Source: an uncultured Eggerthellaceae bacterium
GTDB lineage: Bacteria > Actinomycetota > Coriobacteriia > Coriobacteriales > Eggerthellaceae
Assembly (NCBI GenBank): GCA_946626265.1
Contig: CAMOUE010000051.1
Span: forward strand, 1-12,084
DNA: 12,084 nt
Reading direction: 5' to 3'
The notes beneath the pieces were generated by a model. The model had not been told where the DNA came from, ran no database searches, and was given only the letters and a program-made list of their open reading frames with translations. Position numbers and translations under genes: made by a program. Positions 5,358 through 12,084 of the stretch are shown piece after piece (position 1 is the first letter of the stretch; each line of letters starts with the position of its first letter).

Positions 5358-7787
5358 ATGGAATTGAGCACGATTTCGAGTAACGTCACGCGCAAGACGT
5401 TCCTAAAGGGAACGGGCGCAGTTGCCACGGCGGCCGCAGTGAGCGGCATCCAGATCGACGATATGTTCGTTAAGGCGGAAAAGGCTTACGCTTCCGAGGA
5501 AAACCAGCAATCAGCTGAGGAAACGGTGGTTCAAAGCCACTGCTCGTGCAATTGCGCGAGCAGGTGTCCGCTTTGGATGCACGTGAAAGACGACGAAATC
5601 CAATGGATCCAATCGGAGATGGAACCGTGGGACGACGACGAGACCAGCAGACAGCGCGCGTGCTTGCGAGGACGCTCTGTGCGCCGCTGGATCAACGATC
5701 CCGATCGCCTGAAGTATCCCATGAAGCGGGTTGGGAAACGAGGCGACGGAGAGTTCGAGCGCATCACCTGGGACGAGGCGATCAAGACCATAAACGACGC
5801 CCTTCAGAGGACGTACGAGAACTACGGTCCCGAAGCCGTGTATTGGACGCTCGGGTCGGGTGTTTACAGCCTGACCGGACGGCCTATCGGGCGTTGGCTC
5901 GCCTGCACCGGAGGCTATCTGGGATACTACGGCACCTACTCTGCCGCCCAGGTGACGAAAGCTGCGCCGTATATGTGGGGTGGCAGCATCGCCTCCACGC
6001 CTGCGGCTATTCAAGACTCCGACCTCGTCATCTGCATGGGTTGGTCGCCTTCGGACACGATGATGGGCTCAACTGGTGAATCGAAGCATGGATTCGAGTG
6101 GGCGCATCGCATGAATCCTGATGCGAAGTTCATCCATATCGACCCGAGGTTCAACGATACGCTCTGCAACTGCGACGATGAATGGATTCCCATTCGGCCC
6201 GGTACCGATGCGGCCCTCGTCGCCGCAATCGCATACCAACTTATCCGGGAAGGGAAGGAAGATCGGGAGTTCCTGCACAAGTACTGCATCGGTTTCGACG
6301 AGGAAACGATGCCCGAGGCGCACAAGGGCCGCAACATGTCGTACGAGGATTACGTCTTGGGAACCGGTTACGACAAAGTGCCGAAAACCCCCGCGTGGGC
6401 GTCCGAGATCACACTCATCCCCGAGCAGCGTATCGTCCAGTTGGCGCATGAACTTGCTGACGCGAAGGCCCCCTTCGTCGGGCAATATCTCGGAATCCAG
6501 CGCCACAGCAACGGCGAGCTCGCATGCCTCGCAGTCAGCCTGCTTCCGTGCCTCGTCGGAAAAATCGGCGGGAAAGGCATGAGTACTGGCATCAGCGTGG
6601 GATCGTACAGTTTCAGTATCTCCTGGATTAGCGGCACGAACCCATGCAAGAGCCAGATTTCGATTTTCTCCTGGGCAGACGCCATCGACCATGGACATGA
6701 GATGACTGCAACCCATGACGGTGTCGTCGGAACGGACAAGCTGTCGACGGACATCAAGTTCCTGGTCGAATATGGCGGGAATTGCTTCACCAACCAGCAT
6801 TCCGACTCCAACTTAGCGCATGACATACTCGTCGACGAAAGCAAGTGCGAGTTCATCTTGGTTTTCGAAACCCTGATGAACGATGCGGCGAAGTACGCCG
6901 ATATCCTGCTTCCCGACATCATGCGCGCCGAGCAGAAGGGCATCATCAACGACGGATGGTCGGGCGACGTGGCTTCCGTCACGTTCGCGAGCCCGGCGAC
7001 GACGGGGGAGAAGTTCGAGCGGCGCAGCTCGTTCGACGTGTGCGCGGACCTTTGCGCGGCGGCAGGTGTTCGTGACGAGTTCCTCGACGGCAAGGACCAG
7101 GAAGGGTGGACGAGGCAAATCTACGAGGCAGCCCGCGAGACGGATCCGCGCCTTCCGAGCTACGAGGAAGGGTACGAGATCGGTGAGTTCCATTACCGCG
7201 ATCCGAACGGGTACACGCCCGCCCTCAAGGATTTCATCGAAGACCCCGAAGCCAATCCGCTCAAGACCCCGACGGGCAAGATTGAGATCTTCTCTGAGGC
7301 GCTTCAAGAGCTCGTCGAAACGTGGGAGTTCGACGATCCGCGGGATGTCCTCTCCCCGATTCCAATCTACACGCCGGGGGTCGACAGCTACGAAGACTGC
7401 ACAGACGAGCTGCCGTTCACGCTCATCGGGTTCCATTGGAAAAGCAGGACGCATACGAATTGGGGCAATGTCGAGGTTCTTAAGCAGGCATGTCCTCAGG
7501 AAGTATGGATAAACACGGCGGACGCAGCCAAGCTGGGCATCGAGAACGGCGAAGAGGTGAGCGTCTTCAACGATCACGGAGAGATCCACATGCCTGCGAA
7601 AGTCACCCCGCGCATCATTCCCGGGACCATCGCGATGGCGCAGGGCGCTTGGCGCGACGCCGACATGAACGGCGATCGAATCGATCACGGCGGTTGCATC
7701 AACACGCTGACGAACATGCACCCTTCGCCGCTGGCGAAGGGCAACCCGCAGCATTCCAATGTCGCCGGCGTGCGGAAACTCAGATAA
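5358..7787 (+). CDS. DmsA-like molybdopterin oxidoreductase, catalytic subunit
   Basis: The 809-residue protein belongs to the DMSO reductase family and should reduce an S-oxide, N-oxide or similar substrate at a bis-MGD molybdenum site outside the membrane. A Tat-like leader has TRKTFLK (11-17), a hydrophobic run, and an AYA site at 43-45. An FS0-type [4Fe-4S] motif follows: C62-x3-C66-x3-C70 and C102 in RACLRGRS, with an extra Cys at 64. The DmsA-like GGYLGYYGTYSAAQ (185-198) supplies Ser 195 as likely Mo ligand. MGD-binding segments include DSDLVICMGWSP and HIDPRFNDT; the C-terminal dinucleotide-binding domain runs from about 685, ending HPSPLAKGNPQHSNVAGV. The ATG at 5358 follows AAGGGGGG at 5347-5354. 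The dmsB-like gene starts 13 bases downstream. Family and electron-transfer role are firm; the substrate is unknown, as Eggerthellaceae carry many divergent paralogues with different substrates. Confidence 0.93.
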   Translation: MELSTISSNVTRKTFLKGTGAVATAAAVSGIQIDDMFVKAEKAYASEENQQSAEETVVQSHCSCNCASRCPLWMHVKDDEIQWIQSEMEPWDDDETSRQRACLRGRSVRRWINDPDRLKYPMKRVGKRGDGEFERITWDEAIKTINDALQRTYENYGPEAVYWTLGSGVYSLTGRPIGRWLACTGGYLGYYGTYSAAQVTKAAPYMWGGSIASTPAAIQDSDLVICMGWSPSDTMMGSTGESKHGFEWAHRMNPDAKFIHIDPRFNDTLCNCDDEWIPIRPGTDAALVAAIAYQLIREGKEDREFLHKYCIGFDEETMPEAHKGRNMSYEDYVLGTGYDKVPKTPAWASEITLIPEQRIVQLAHELADAKAPFVGQYLGIQRHSNGELACLAVSLLPCLVGKIGGKGMSTGISVGSYSFSISWISGTNPCKSQISIFSWADAIDHGHEMTATHDGVVGTDKLSTDIKFLVEYGGNCFTNQHSDSNLAHDILVDESKCEFILVFETLMNDAAKYADILLPDIMRAEQKGIINDGWSGDVASVTFASPATTGEKFERRSSFDVCADLCAAAGVRDEFLDGKDQEGWTRQIYEAARETDPRLPSYEEGYEIGEFHYRDPNGYTPALKDFIEDPEANPLKTPTGKIEIFSEALQELVETWEFDDPRDVLSPIPIYTPGVDSYEDCTDELPFTLIGFHWKSRTHTNWGNVEVLKQACPQEVWINTADAAKLGIENGEEVSVFNDHGEIHMPAKVTPRIIPGTIAMAQGAWRDADMNGDRIDHGGCINTLTNMHPSPLAKGNPQHSNVAGVRKLR

Positions 7788-7800
7788 GGGGGCGAGGTAC

Positions 7801-8424
7801 ATGGCTGCCTATGCTTTTTTCTTCGACGCTTCCCGTTGTACGGGCTGCAAGACGTGCGAGCTCGCATGCAAGGATTACCACGATTTATCGCCCCAGGTCG
7901 CTTTCCGCAAGGTCTATGAGTACGTTGGCGGGGGCTGTGTTGTGGACGAAAAGGGCATCGTGCTGTCAAACGACGTGTGGGTGAATTACATTTCCATGAA
8001 CTGCAACCATTGCGAGAACCCCGTTTGCATGCAGGTATGCCCGACTGGAGCGATGCATCGCGATGAGCTCGGCTTCGTCTCGGTTGACCACGTTCGGTGC
8101 GTCGGATGCAAGTACTGTGAGATGTCATGCCCCTACAATGTGCCTTCTTTCGACGAAGAAATCGGGCAGATGAGGAAGTGCGACGGCTGCTCTTCTCGCG
8201 TCGCGGCAGGCGAGACCCCTATCTGCGTCGACGCATGCCCGCTCTACGCGCTTGATTTCGGCCCGCGAGACGAGATGATCTCGAAATATGGGTCCGGCGA
8301 TTGGGTAGCCCCGCTGCCCGATCCGAGCTACACCGAGCCGACGACCATCATGAAGAAGGCGAGCGTCTCCCGCGCAGGTGGAACCATGGAAGGTGCGCTC
8401 GTGAACCCGAAGGAGGTGGCATAA
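7801..8424 (+). CDS. DmsB-like four-cluster [4Fe-4S] electron-transfer subunit
   Basis: The 207-residue protein relays electrons from the membrane anchor to the catalytic subunit. It has the sixteen cysteines of four [4Fe-4S] clusters: C13, 16, 19, 23 (CTGCKTCELAC); C68, 71, 76, 80 (CNHCENPVCMQVC); C100, 103, 106, 110 (CVGCKYCEMSC); and C127, 130, 142, 146 (CDGC to CVDAC). This is the NrfC/DmsB pattern, and the length matches E. coli DmsB (about 205). It has no leader and should be exported together with the catalytic subunit. The ATG at 7801 is chosen because GGGGGCGAGG lies just upstream and the first residues MAAYAFFFDASRC match the family; an upstream in-frame start at 7759 would overlap the catalytic gene. 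The anchor gene starts immediately after its stop. Confidence 0.95.
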   Translation: MAAYAFFFDASRCTGCKTCELACKDYHDLSPQVAFRKVYEYVGGGCVVDEKGIVLSNDVWVNYISMNCNHCENPVCMQVCPTGAMHRDELGFVSVDHVRCVGCKYCEMSCPYNVPSFDEEIGQMRKCDGCSSRVAAGETPICVDACPLYALDFGPRDEMISKYGSGDWVAPLPDPSYTEPTTIMKKASVSRAGGTMEGALVNPKEVA

Positions 8425-9327
8425 ATGTTGCTCTCGTATGCCCAAAACGAACTGTGTTTGCTCCTGTTCTCGCTCATGGTTCCCATCGGGGTGACGGCGC
8501 TCGGAATGGTTTCCTGCATCAAAGGCTTCTTCGTGGCAGAGACGTCCGAATCGGATGAGGCATCCGAGTCTGAGCAAGCGATCGGCTTATGGAAAAAAGC
8601 CGACTCGTTTTCCGCAATCGCCATCGCATTTGTCGCAGTCGGCCTGGTTGCCGCCATCTTCCATGTCGGAGCATCCGACCGCATCTTGTATATGTTCTCC
8701 GGTGTGACCCGTTCGCCCTTATCCAACGAGATTGTCGTCACGGGAATCGCGGTTGCTATCGCGCTCCTATATTGGATCATCGCGGTCGTCAAGCATCCTG
8801 GACGGGGTTTTCATAGGCTATTCGGCATCGTGCTCATCGTGCTCGGCTTGGGAGCAGGTGGATTCACGGGGGCGGCGTACGATATCCCGACGGTTCTCAC
8901 CTGGACTGAACCGTACAGTGTGCTCGGCCAGGTGTTCCTCGCGTTATTAGGCGGTTCGGCACTTTCGGCTATGATTTTAGTCTTCGCTGGTTTCGGGGAA
9001 GATGGCTTTGGCGCGATTCCTCTCGTTGTCCTCGGCGTCATCGGGGCTATCGGAACCATCGCGGTCGTGTTCGCCCAGGGGGATATGGCGGCTCTGGCCA
9101 TCAGCTCGGCTGGTGTCACGCTCGGCGAACGTGCCGACGATTACCGGAGTTTGGCAATCGGGGCGACCCTGCTTGTAGCAGTGGGAATTGCGCTCTGGAT
9201 TATGGGGAGCCTCCGATCAAAGAAACGATCAGCTGTCACCGTCTTGGGATGCGTGGCAGTCCTCGTCGCACTTGTGCTGGTGAGAATCGATTTCTATGGC
9301 ATCTTCCTCCCAGCGGGGATTATGTAG
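8425..9327 (+). CDS. DmsC-like membrane anchor subunit
   Basis: The 300-residue protein is very hydrophobic, with about eight membrane helices, as in DmsC, which binds menaquinol and anchors the A-B dimer. Family-like features include FHVGASDRILYMFSGVTRSPLSNE (79-102), corresponding to the conserved His-Gly and Leu-Ser-x-Glu region of DMSO reductase anchors, and TWTEPYSVLGQ (159-169) before helix five. An acidic loop, ETSESDEASESEQ (39-51), separates helices one and two. The ATG at 8425 adjoins the dmsB stop and follows a strong AGGAGGTGG at 8411-8419, so the A, B and C genes form one unit. Its similarity to the partial protein at 11471-12084 (SGV-x-RSPLSNE and TW-x-x-PY) shows two anchors of one family in the cluster. 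Confidence 0.88.
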   Translation: MLLSYAQNELCLLLFSLMVPIGVTALGMVSCIKGFFVAETSESDEASESEQAIGLWKKADSFSAIAIAFVAVGLVAAIFHVGASDRILYMFSGVTRSPLSNEIVVTGIAVAIALLYWIIAVVKHPGRGFHRLFGIVLIVLGLGAGGFTGAAYDIPTVLTWTEPYSVLGQVFLALLGGSALSAMILVFAGFGEDGFGAIPLVVLGVIGAIGTIAVVFAQGDMAALAISSAGVTLGERADDYRSLAIGATLLVAVGIALWIMGSLRSKKRSAVTVLGCVAVLVALVLVRIDFYGIFLPAGIM

Positions 9328-9329
9328 GT

Positions 9330-9432
9330 AAGTCGGGCGGGGCTAACCCAGTGGCGCATCCCCGCTCAAGTCGGGGCGAGCCTGTGGCGCGCCTCGCTCA
9401 AGTCGGGGCGAGCCTGTGGCGCGCCTCGCTCA
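9330..9432 (+). repeat. 32-bp tandem repeat between anchor and chaperone genes
   Basis: Bases 9363-9432 repeat perfectly with a period of 32: two full copies (9368-9399 and 9400-9431 in one register) and a six-base start of a third. A degenerate, slightly longer copy precedes them at 9330-9362. Each unit contains the 8-bp palindrome GGCGCGCC (9386-9393 and 9418-9425) and GCGAG/CTCGC arms, so the RNA could form a row of hairpins. The block fills the 116-base gap between the anchor stop and the chaperone start and ends directly at the chaperone ribosome binding site (GATGGAGGAG, 9433-9442). It could act as a processing or stability element lowering expression of the downstream genes. A period of 32 is not a multiple of three, so it is not a coding repeat. 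Confidence 0.85.
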
Positions 9433-9443
9433 GATGGAGGAGT

Positions 9444-10067
9444 ATGGGCGAGTTATACCGTGACATATCGCCTTTTTCGAAGATAATCGGCTCGCTGTTC
9501 TATCACGATCCCGTCTCGCGGTCCGGCGTGGCGGTTCGCAAGTGGCTCGCCTTGGCCCATGCGGAAGAGATGTGGGAGTATGGCTTGCCAGAATCGACTC
9601 GGGCAATCGAAGCCCTGATTCTCTCCTCGAAGAACACGGCGGACGTCGATTTGCATAGGGAGTTCAACCGCCTGTTCATTGGCCCCTATAGCCTTCCGGC
9701 TCCGCCTTGGGGCTCTGTGTACACCGACCCCGAGAGCGTGCTGTTCGGCAATGCGACGCTGGGCGTTCGGTCCTGGATGCGCGAGAACGCGGTGAAGCTG
9801 CATCTCCAATGCAGGGAGCCGGAAGACCATTTCGGCCTCATGATGCTTCTTGTCGCTTGGGCGACTGAAAATGACGTGGACGACGAGCAGATAACCGAGC
9901 TCCTGCAATCGCACCTGATGCCTTGGGCGTTTCGGTTCCTCGATTTGTTCGAGGAGGGGGCAGATTTGGAATACTACAGTGCGGCGGCCCGTCTCGCCCG
10001 CGTGACGCTCGCCGATTGGCGAGACCGCTTCGGCTTCAAGGTGGCCGATGTGCGGCTTGCCAGATAA
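9444..10067 (+). CDS. TorD/DmsD-family molybdoenzyme chaperone
   Basis: Chaperones of this family bind the Tat leader of a molybdenum reductase in the cytoplasm, hold it until the cofactor is inserted, and then release it for export. The 207-residue, largely helical protein has the family core EFNRLFIGPYSLPAPPWGSVYTDPE (73-97), the EPEDHFGLMMLLVAWA segment (125-140) and HLMPWAFRF (157-165). The usual length is 180-220. The ATG at 9444 directly follows a purine-rich GATGGAGGAG. The frame is open upstream to 9249, but that extension would read through the tandem repeat and the end of the anchor gene. Its place behind the A-B-C genes makes the DmsA-like protein the likely client, although a second molybdoenzyme beyond the window is possible. 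Confidence 0.92.
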   Translation: MGELYRDISPFSKIIGSLFYHDPVSRSGVAVRKWLALAHAEEMWEYGLPESTRAIEALILSSKNTADVDLHREFNRLFIGPYSLPAPPWGSVYTDPESVLFGNATLGVRSWMRENAVKLHLQCREPEDHFGLMMLLVAWATENDVDDEQITELLQSHLMPWAFRFLDLFEEGADLEYYSAAARLARVTLADWRDRFGFKVADVRLAR

Positions 10068-10106
10068 GGGGCGTCGCTTCGCGGAACGGTTACGGTAGGG
10101 GGGACC

Positions 10107-11477
10107 GTGCGATTCGTCAACTCGAAAGATGCGTCTGAACTGCCTGCGGGCGAATATCGCGATTACGTCATGCACTTTGTCAAGGAGACAAGGCGCCTAA
10201 AGGACGTCATGGCCTCGTACGGGCTCGAAATCGACTCTGATGCGCCCGACGAGCGCGCCGAGCGCGTCCGGCTCGAGGCACGCGTGGTCGAGCTCGGCGC
10301 CCGAAGGCGCAACAACGCAAAGAGCTTCGTCTACGGGGCGCTATCGCCCGCGTGCGCTCGTTGCCGGACGGGAGTGCGCAGCGTCTCGGAGTTCGTGTCC
10401 TTGGCATGCAACCGCAATTGCTGGTTCTGCTTCAACCCCAACCAATTCGACTACGAAGAGTACCGCGATTCGCTGAAAGACGCGACGGGCGAGCTCGCCC
10501 GGCTCGGCGAGCAAATGGGCGGGATGGACTACGTTGCGCTCACAGGGGGAGAGCCCTTGCTGTTTCCCGATGAGTCCTTGGCATTCCTCTCGGCCGCACG
10601 AAGTCGGTTTCCGAAAGCCCACCTGAGGTTGTACACGTCGGGTTCTGGCTTTGACGAGGGTTTGCTACACCGTTTGGCCGATGTCGGGCTCAACGAGATC
10701 AGGTTCAGCGTCAAGCTCGACGATTGCCCTACCGACCGAGAAGCGGTTTTCGGGATGATGCGGCGTTGCGTGGGGATTATCCCGTCCGTCATGGTCGAGA
10801 TGCCCGTCGTGCCCGGCACGCGGGAGGAGACGATGCAGGTCATACGGCGTTTGGACGAAATGGGCGCATGCGGGATCAACCTGCTCGAGCTCTGCTTCCC
10901 ATTGCACAACGCGAGCGCTTTCGCGCAACGTGGCCTGCGTCTGTCAGCGCAGCCCTATCGCATCCCCTACGATTACGGATATGCCGGCACGCTCCCCATA
11001 GCTGGAAGCGGGACACTCGCCTTGGAGCTCATGGAGGCGTCGATCGAGGAAGGCCTTCGGTTGGGCGTGCACTACTGCTCGCTCGAGAACAGGAACACAG
11101 CTCAAATCTATGCCCAGAACCTGGGTGGCTCGCTCGATTTGCCCCATTACCGCTTTTCGAACAGGACTTTTTTCTACGAGACGGTGCGCATCTTCGGCCG
11201 CGGGGCGCGTCGTGTCGCACGCGTGCTCGGTGCGGCGGGTTTTCCGCATGCGGTCGACGATGGGCGCGGGATGGTGATGTTCGAACCGCGCGGCATCGCG
11301 GTCCCGGGGGTTTTCGACGGTGGCGAAACCGTCTTCCTCGCATCGGGCGTCGTCGAGGACGACTCTTGTGGGCCAAGGGTCTTTCGCGAGGTGGGGTTGC
11401 AAGTCGTCGGGCGCGAAGACGTTGCTGCAATCGTCGGCCCTGTGGACTTCGAGGCGGAGGACGGGGGTTCGTGTTGA
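10107..11477 (+). CDS. Radical SAM protein of a molybdoenzyme operon
   Basis: The 456-residue protein has a canonical radical SAM motif CNRNCWFC (C101, C105, C108), which binds the [4Fe-4S] cluster that cleaves S-adenosylmethionine, followed by LTGGEPL (145-151) for SAM binding. An N-terminal helical, Arg-rich region (about 15-75) is followed by SPACARCRTG with a C83-x2-C86 pair that may bind another metal or cluster. The barrel extends to about 300, and a C-terminal region contains HYCSLENRNTAQIYAQN and a beta-rich end. The start is GTG at 10107, preceded by a run of G at 10098-10103, 39 bases after the chaperone gene. The stop overlaps the start of the second anchor gene. I do not recognise the exact subfamily. 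It might mature the reductase or a cofactor, or modify a partner protein or peptide; its setting beside a TorD-like chaperone supports the first, but that is inference. Confidence 0.85.
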   Translation: MRFVNSKDASELPAGEYRDYVMHFVKETRRLKDVMASYGLEIDSDAPDERAERVRLEARVVELGARRRNNAKSFVYGALSPACARCRTGVRSVSEFVSLACNRNCWFCFNPNQFDYEEYRDSLKDATGELARLGEQMGGMDYVALTGGEPLLFPDESLAFLSAARSRFPKAHLRLYTSGSGFDEGLLHRLADVGLNEIRFSVKLDDCPTDREAVFGMMRRCVGIIPSVMVEMPVVPGTREETMQVIRRLDEMGACGINLLELCFPLHNASAFAQRGLRLSAQPYRIPYDYGYAGTLPIAGSGTLALELMEASIEEGLRLGVHYCSLENRNTAQIYAQNLGGSLDLPHYRFSNRTFFYETVRIFGRGARRVARVLGAAGFPHAVDDGRGMVMFEPRGIAVPGVFDGGETVFLASGVVEDDSCGPRVFREVGLQVVGREDVAAIVGPVDFEAEDGGSC

Positions 11478-12084
11478 TTCACGACGCCCTCGCTTTCGGG
11501 GCGAGCCAGCTATCGCTTGCCCTGTTCACGACGCTTGCCCCCGCAGGCGCGATTGCCTATGCCATCGGGGCCGCTTTCTGCCTCTTCTTCCCCGGTTCGA
11601 AAGCGGCGCAGGATCGGCTGGACCATTGCCTGGTGATACCGCTCGCGCTCGCGATCGTCGGTCTGGTGGCCTCGACGGCGCATCTCGGAAAGCCGTCTAA
11701 CTCACTGTTCGTCCTGTCGGGTGTGGGGCGCTCGCCGCTGTCCAACGAGGTTCTCGCCACTGTTTCGTTTATCGGCGTGGCGTGGATTCGGTGGCTTTTG
11801 GGCTACAGCACCCGCGACCTCGGCCTTCTCGGCAGGATATTGCTGTTCGTCGGTTGCGTCGCGGCGATCTGGGATCTTTCGGCGACGGCGGATGCCTACT
11901 CGATACGCACGATCGCCACATGGGATATGCCGTATACGCGGGCAAACCAGATAGCTGCGGCGTGTTGCAGCGGGGTAGTCGTGAGCCTGCTCGTGTTCCG
12001 AGTGGCCCAGACGCATCCTTCCCTGCGCCTAAAGAAGGCCCTCTTCTTGTTTTCGGGGGCGTCGGCTCTCGTTCTCGTGGCGGG
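11471..12084 (+). CDS. Second DmsC-like membrane anchor subunit, 5' part
   Basis: The reading frame is open from a GTG at 11471 to the window end, giving about 204 residues of a multi-helix membrane protein. It shares family features with the anchor at 8425-9327: STAHLGKPSN (68-77), then SGVGRSPLSNE (83-93), then TWDMPY further on. The first helix spans about 13-40. The start is either GTG at 11471 or TTG at 11474; both overlap the end of the radical SAM gene, whose TGA is at 11475-11477, so translation is coupled. A GGAGGACGGGGG sequence at 11456-11467 can serve as the ribosome site. No catalytic or ferredoxin partner of its own is seen in the window; one could lie downstream. Identification as a DmsC-type anchor is fairly sure. 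Confidence 0.82.
   Translation, partial: MLIHDALAFGASQLSLALFTTLAPAGAIAYAIGAAFCLFFPGSKAAQDRLDHCLVIPLALAIVGLVASTAHLGKPSNSLFVLSGVGRSPLSNEVLATVSFIGVAWIRWLLGYSTRDLGLLGRILLFVGCVAAIWDLSATADAYSIRTIATWDMPYTRANQIAAACCSGVVVSLLVFRVAQTHPSLRLKKALFLFSGASALVLVA

Noticed and set aside
5101..5367. 88-codon plus-strand frame in the divergent intergenic region
   Set aside because: It has no ribosome site, its second half is an Arg/Ala run translated from the GC-rich repeat block, and it overlaps the start of the catalytic gene; noncoding is more likely.
6813..7802. Minus-strand 329-codon frame opposite the catalytic subunit
   Set aside because: It is antisense to a confidently assigned DmsA-like gene, has no ribosome site or family motifs, and is explained by codon bias.
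9330..9432. The tandem repeat as a small CRISPR array
   Set aside because: The copies abut directly with no unique spacers between them, and no cas gene is near.
11488..11507. Sequence in the second anchor gene resembling part of the 32-bp repeat unit
   Set aside because: It matches only a CCTCGCT...TCGGGGCGAGCC-like portion, with three bases missing, within an open coding frame; chance similarity in GC-rich DNA is enough.

Overview
The window comes from a high-GC Gram-positive anaerobe. The gene content suggests a gut Coriobacteriia/Eggerthellaceae-type actinobacterium: a GC-rich housekeeping block, a two-gene toxin-antitoxin module, and a DMSO-reductase-type respiratory operon with dedicated accessory genes, a combination common in that group. 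This assignment is inferred from gene content and composition, not from a database match.

Left block (1-4048, all + strand). The 3' end of hisF is followed by a complete monofunctional hisI, then by a long symmetric hairpin (612-650) that closes the histidine genes. Next is a three-gene envelope cassette: a lipoprotein-type LytR-CpsA-Psr (LCP) protein, a MraY/WecA/TagO-family polyprenyl-phosphate sugar-phosphate transferase, and a second, membrane-anchored LCP protein. The transferase should start a lipid-linked cell-wall glycopolymer, and LCP enzymes are the family that ligates such polymers to peptidoglycan. The two LCP proteins are recognisable paralogues flanking the initiating enzyme.

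Middle (4096-5357). A minus-strand toxin-antitoxin pair combines a RelB/DinJ-like antitoxin with a PIN-domain toxin. Upstream is an AT-rich stretch with overlapping perfect palindromes that probably forms its autoregulated promoter. The rest of the 385-bp divergent intergenic region holds several more inverted repeats, a candidate promoter for the downstream operon, and a very GC-rich, internally repeated leader.

Right block (5358-12084, all + strand). This is a respiratory operon: a DmsA-like molybdopterin catalytic subunit with a twin-arginine-like leader, a DmsB-like four-cluster ferredoxin subunit, a DmsC-like membrane anchor, a TorD/DmsD-family chaperone, a radical SAM protein, and the beginning of a second DmsC-like anchor cut by the window edge. 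The A, B and C subunits should carry electrons from menaquinol through the membrane anchor and iron-sulfur clusters to the molybdenum site. The chaperone should assist folding, cofactor loading and export of the catalytic subunit. The radical SAM protein and the second anchor are the least conventional parts, and the substrate cannot be told from the sequence. A 32-bp tandem repeat separates the structural genes dmsABC from the accessory genes.

No tRNA, rRNA, CRISPR array or transposase gene was recognised.
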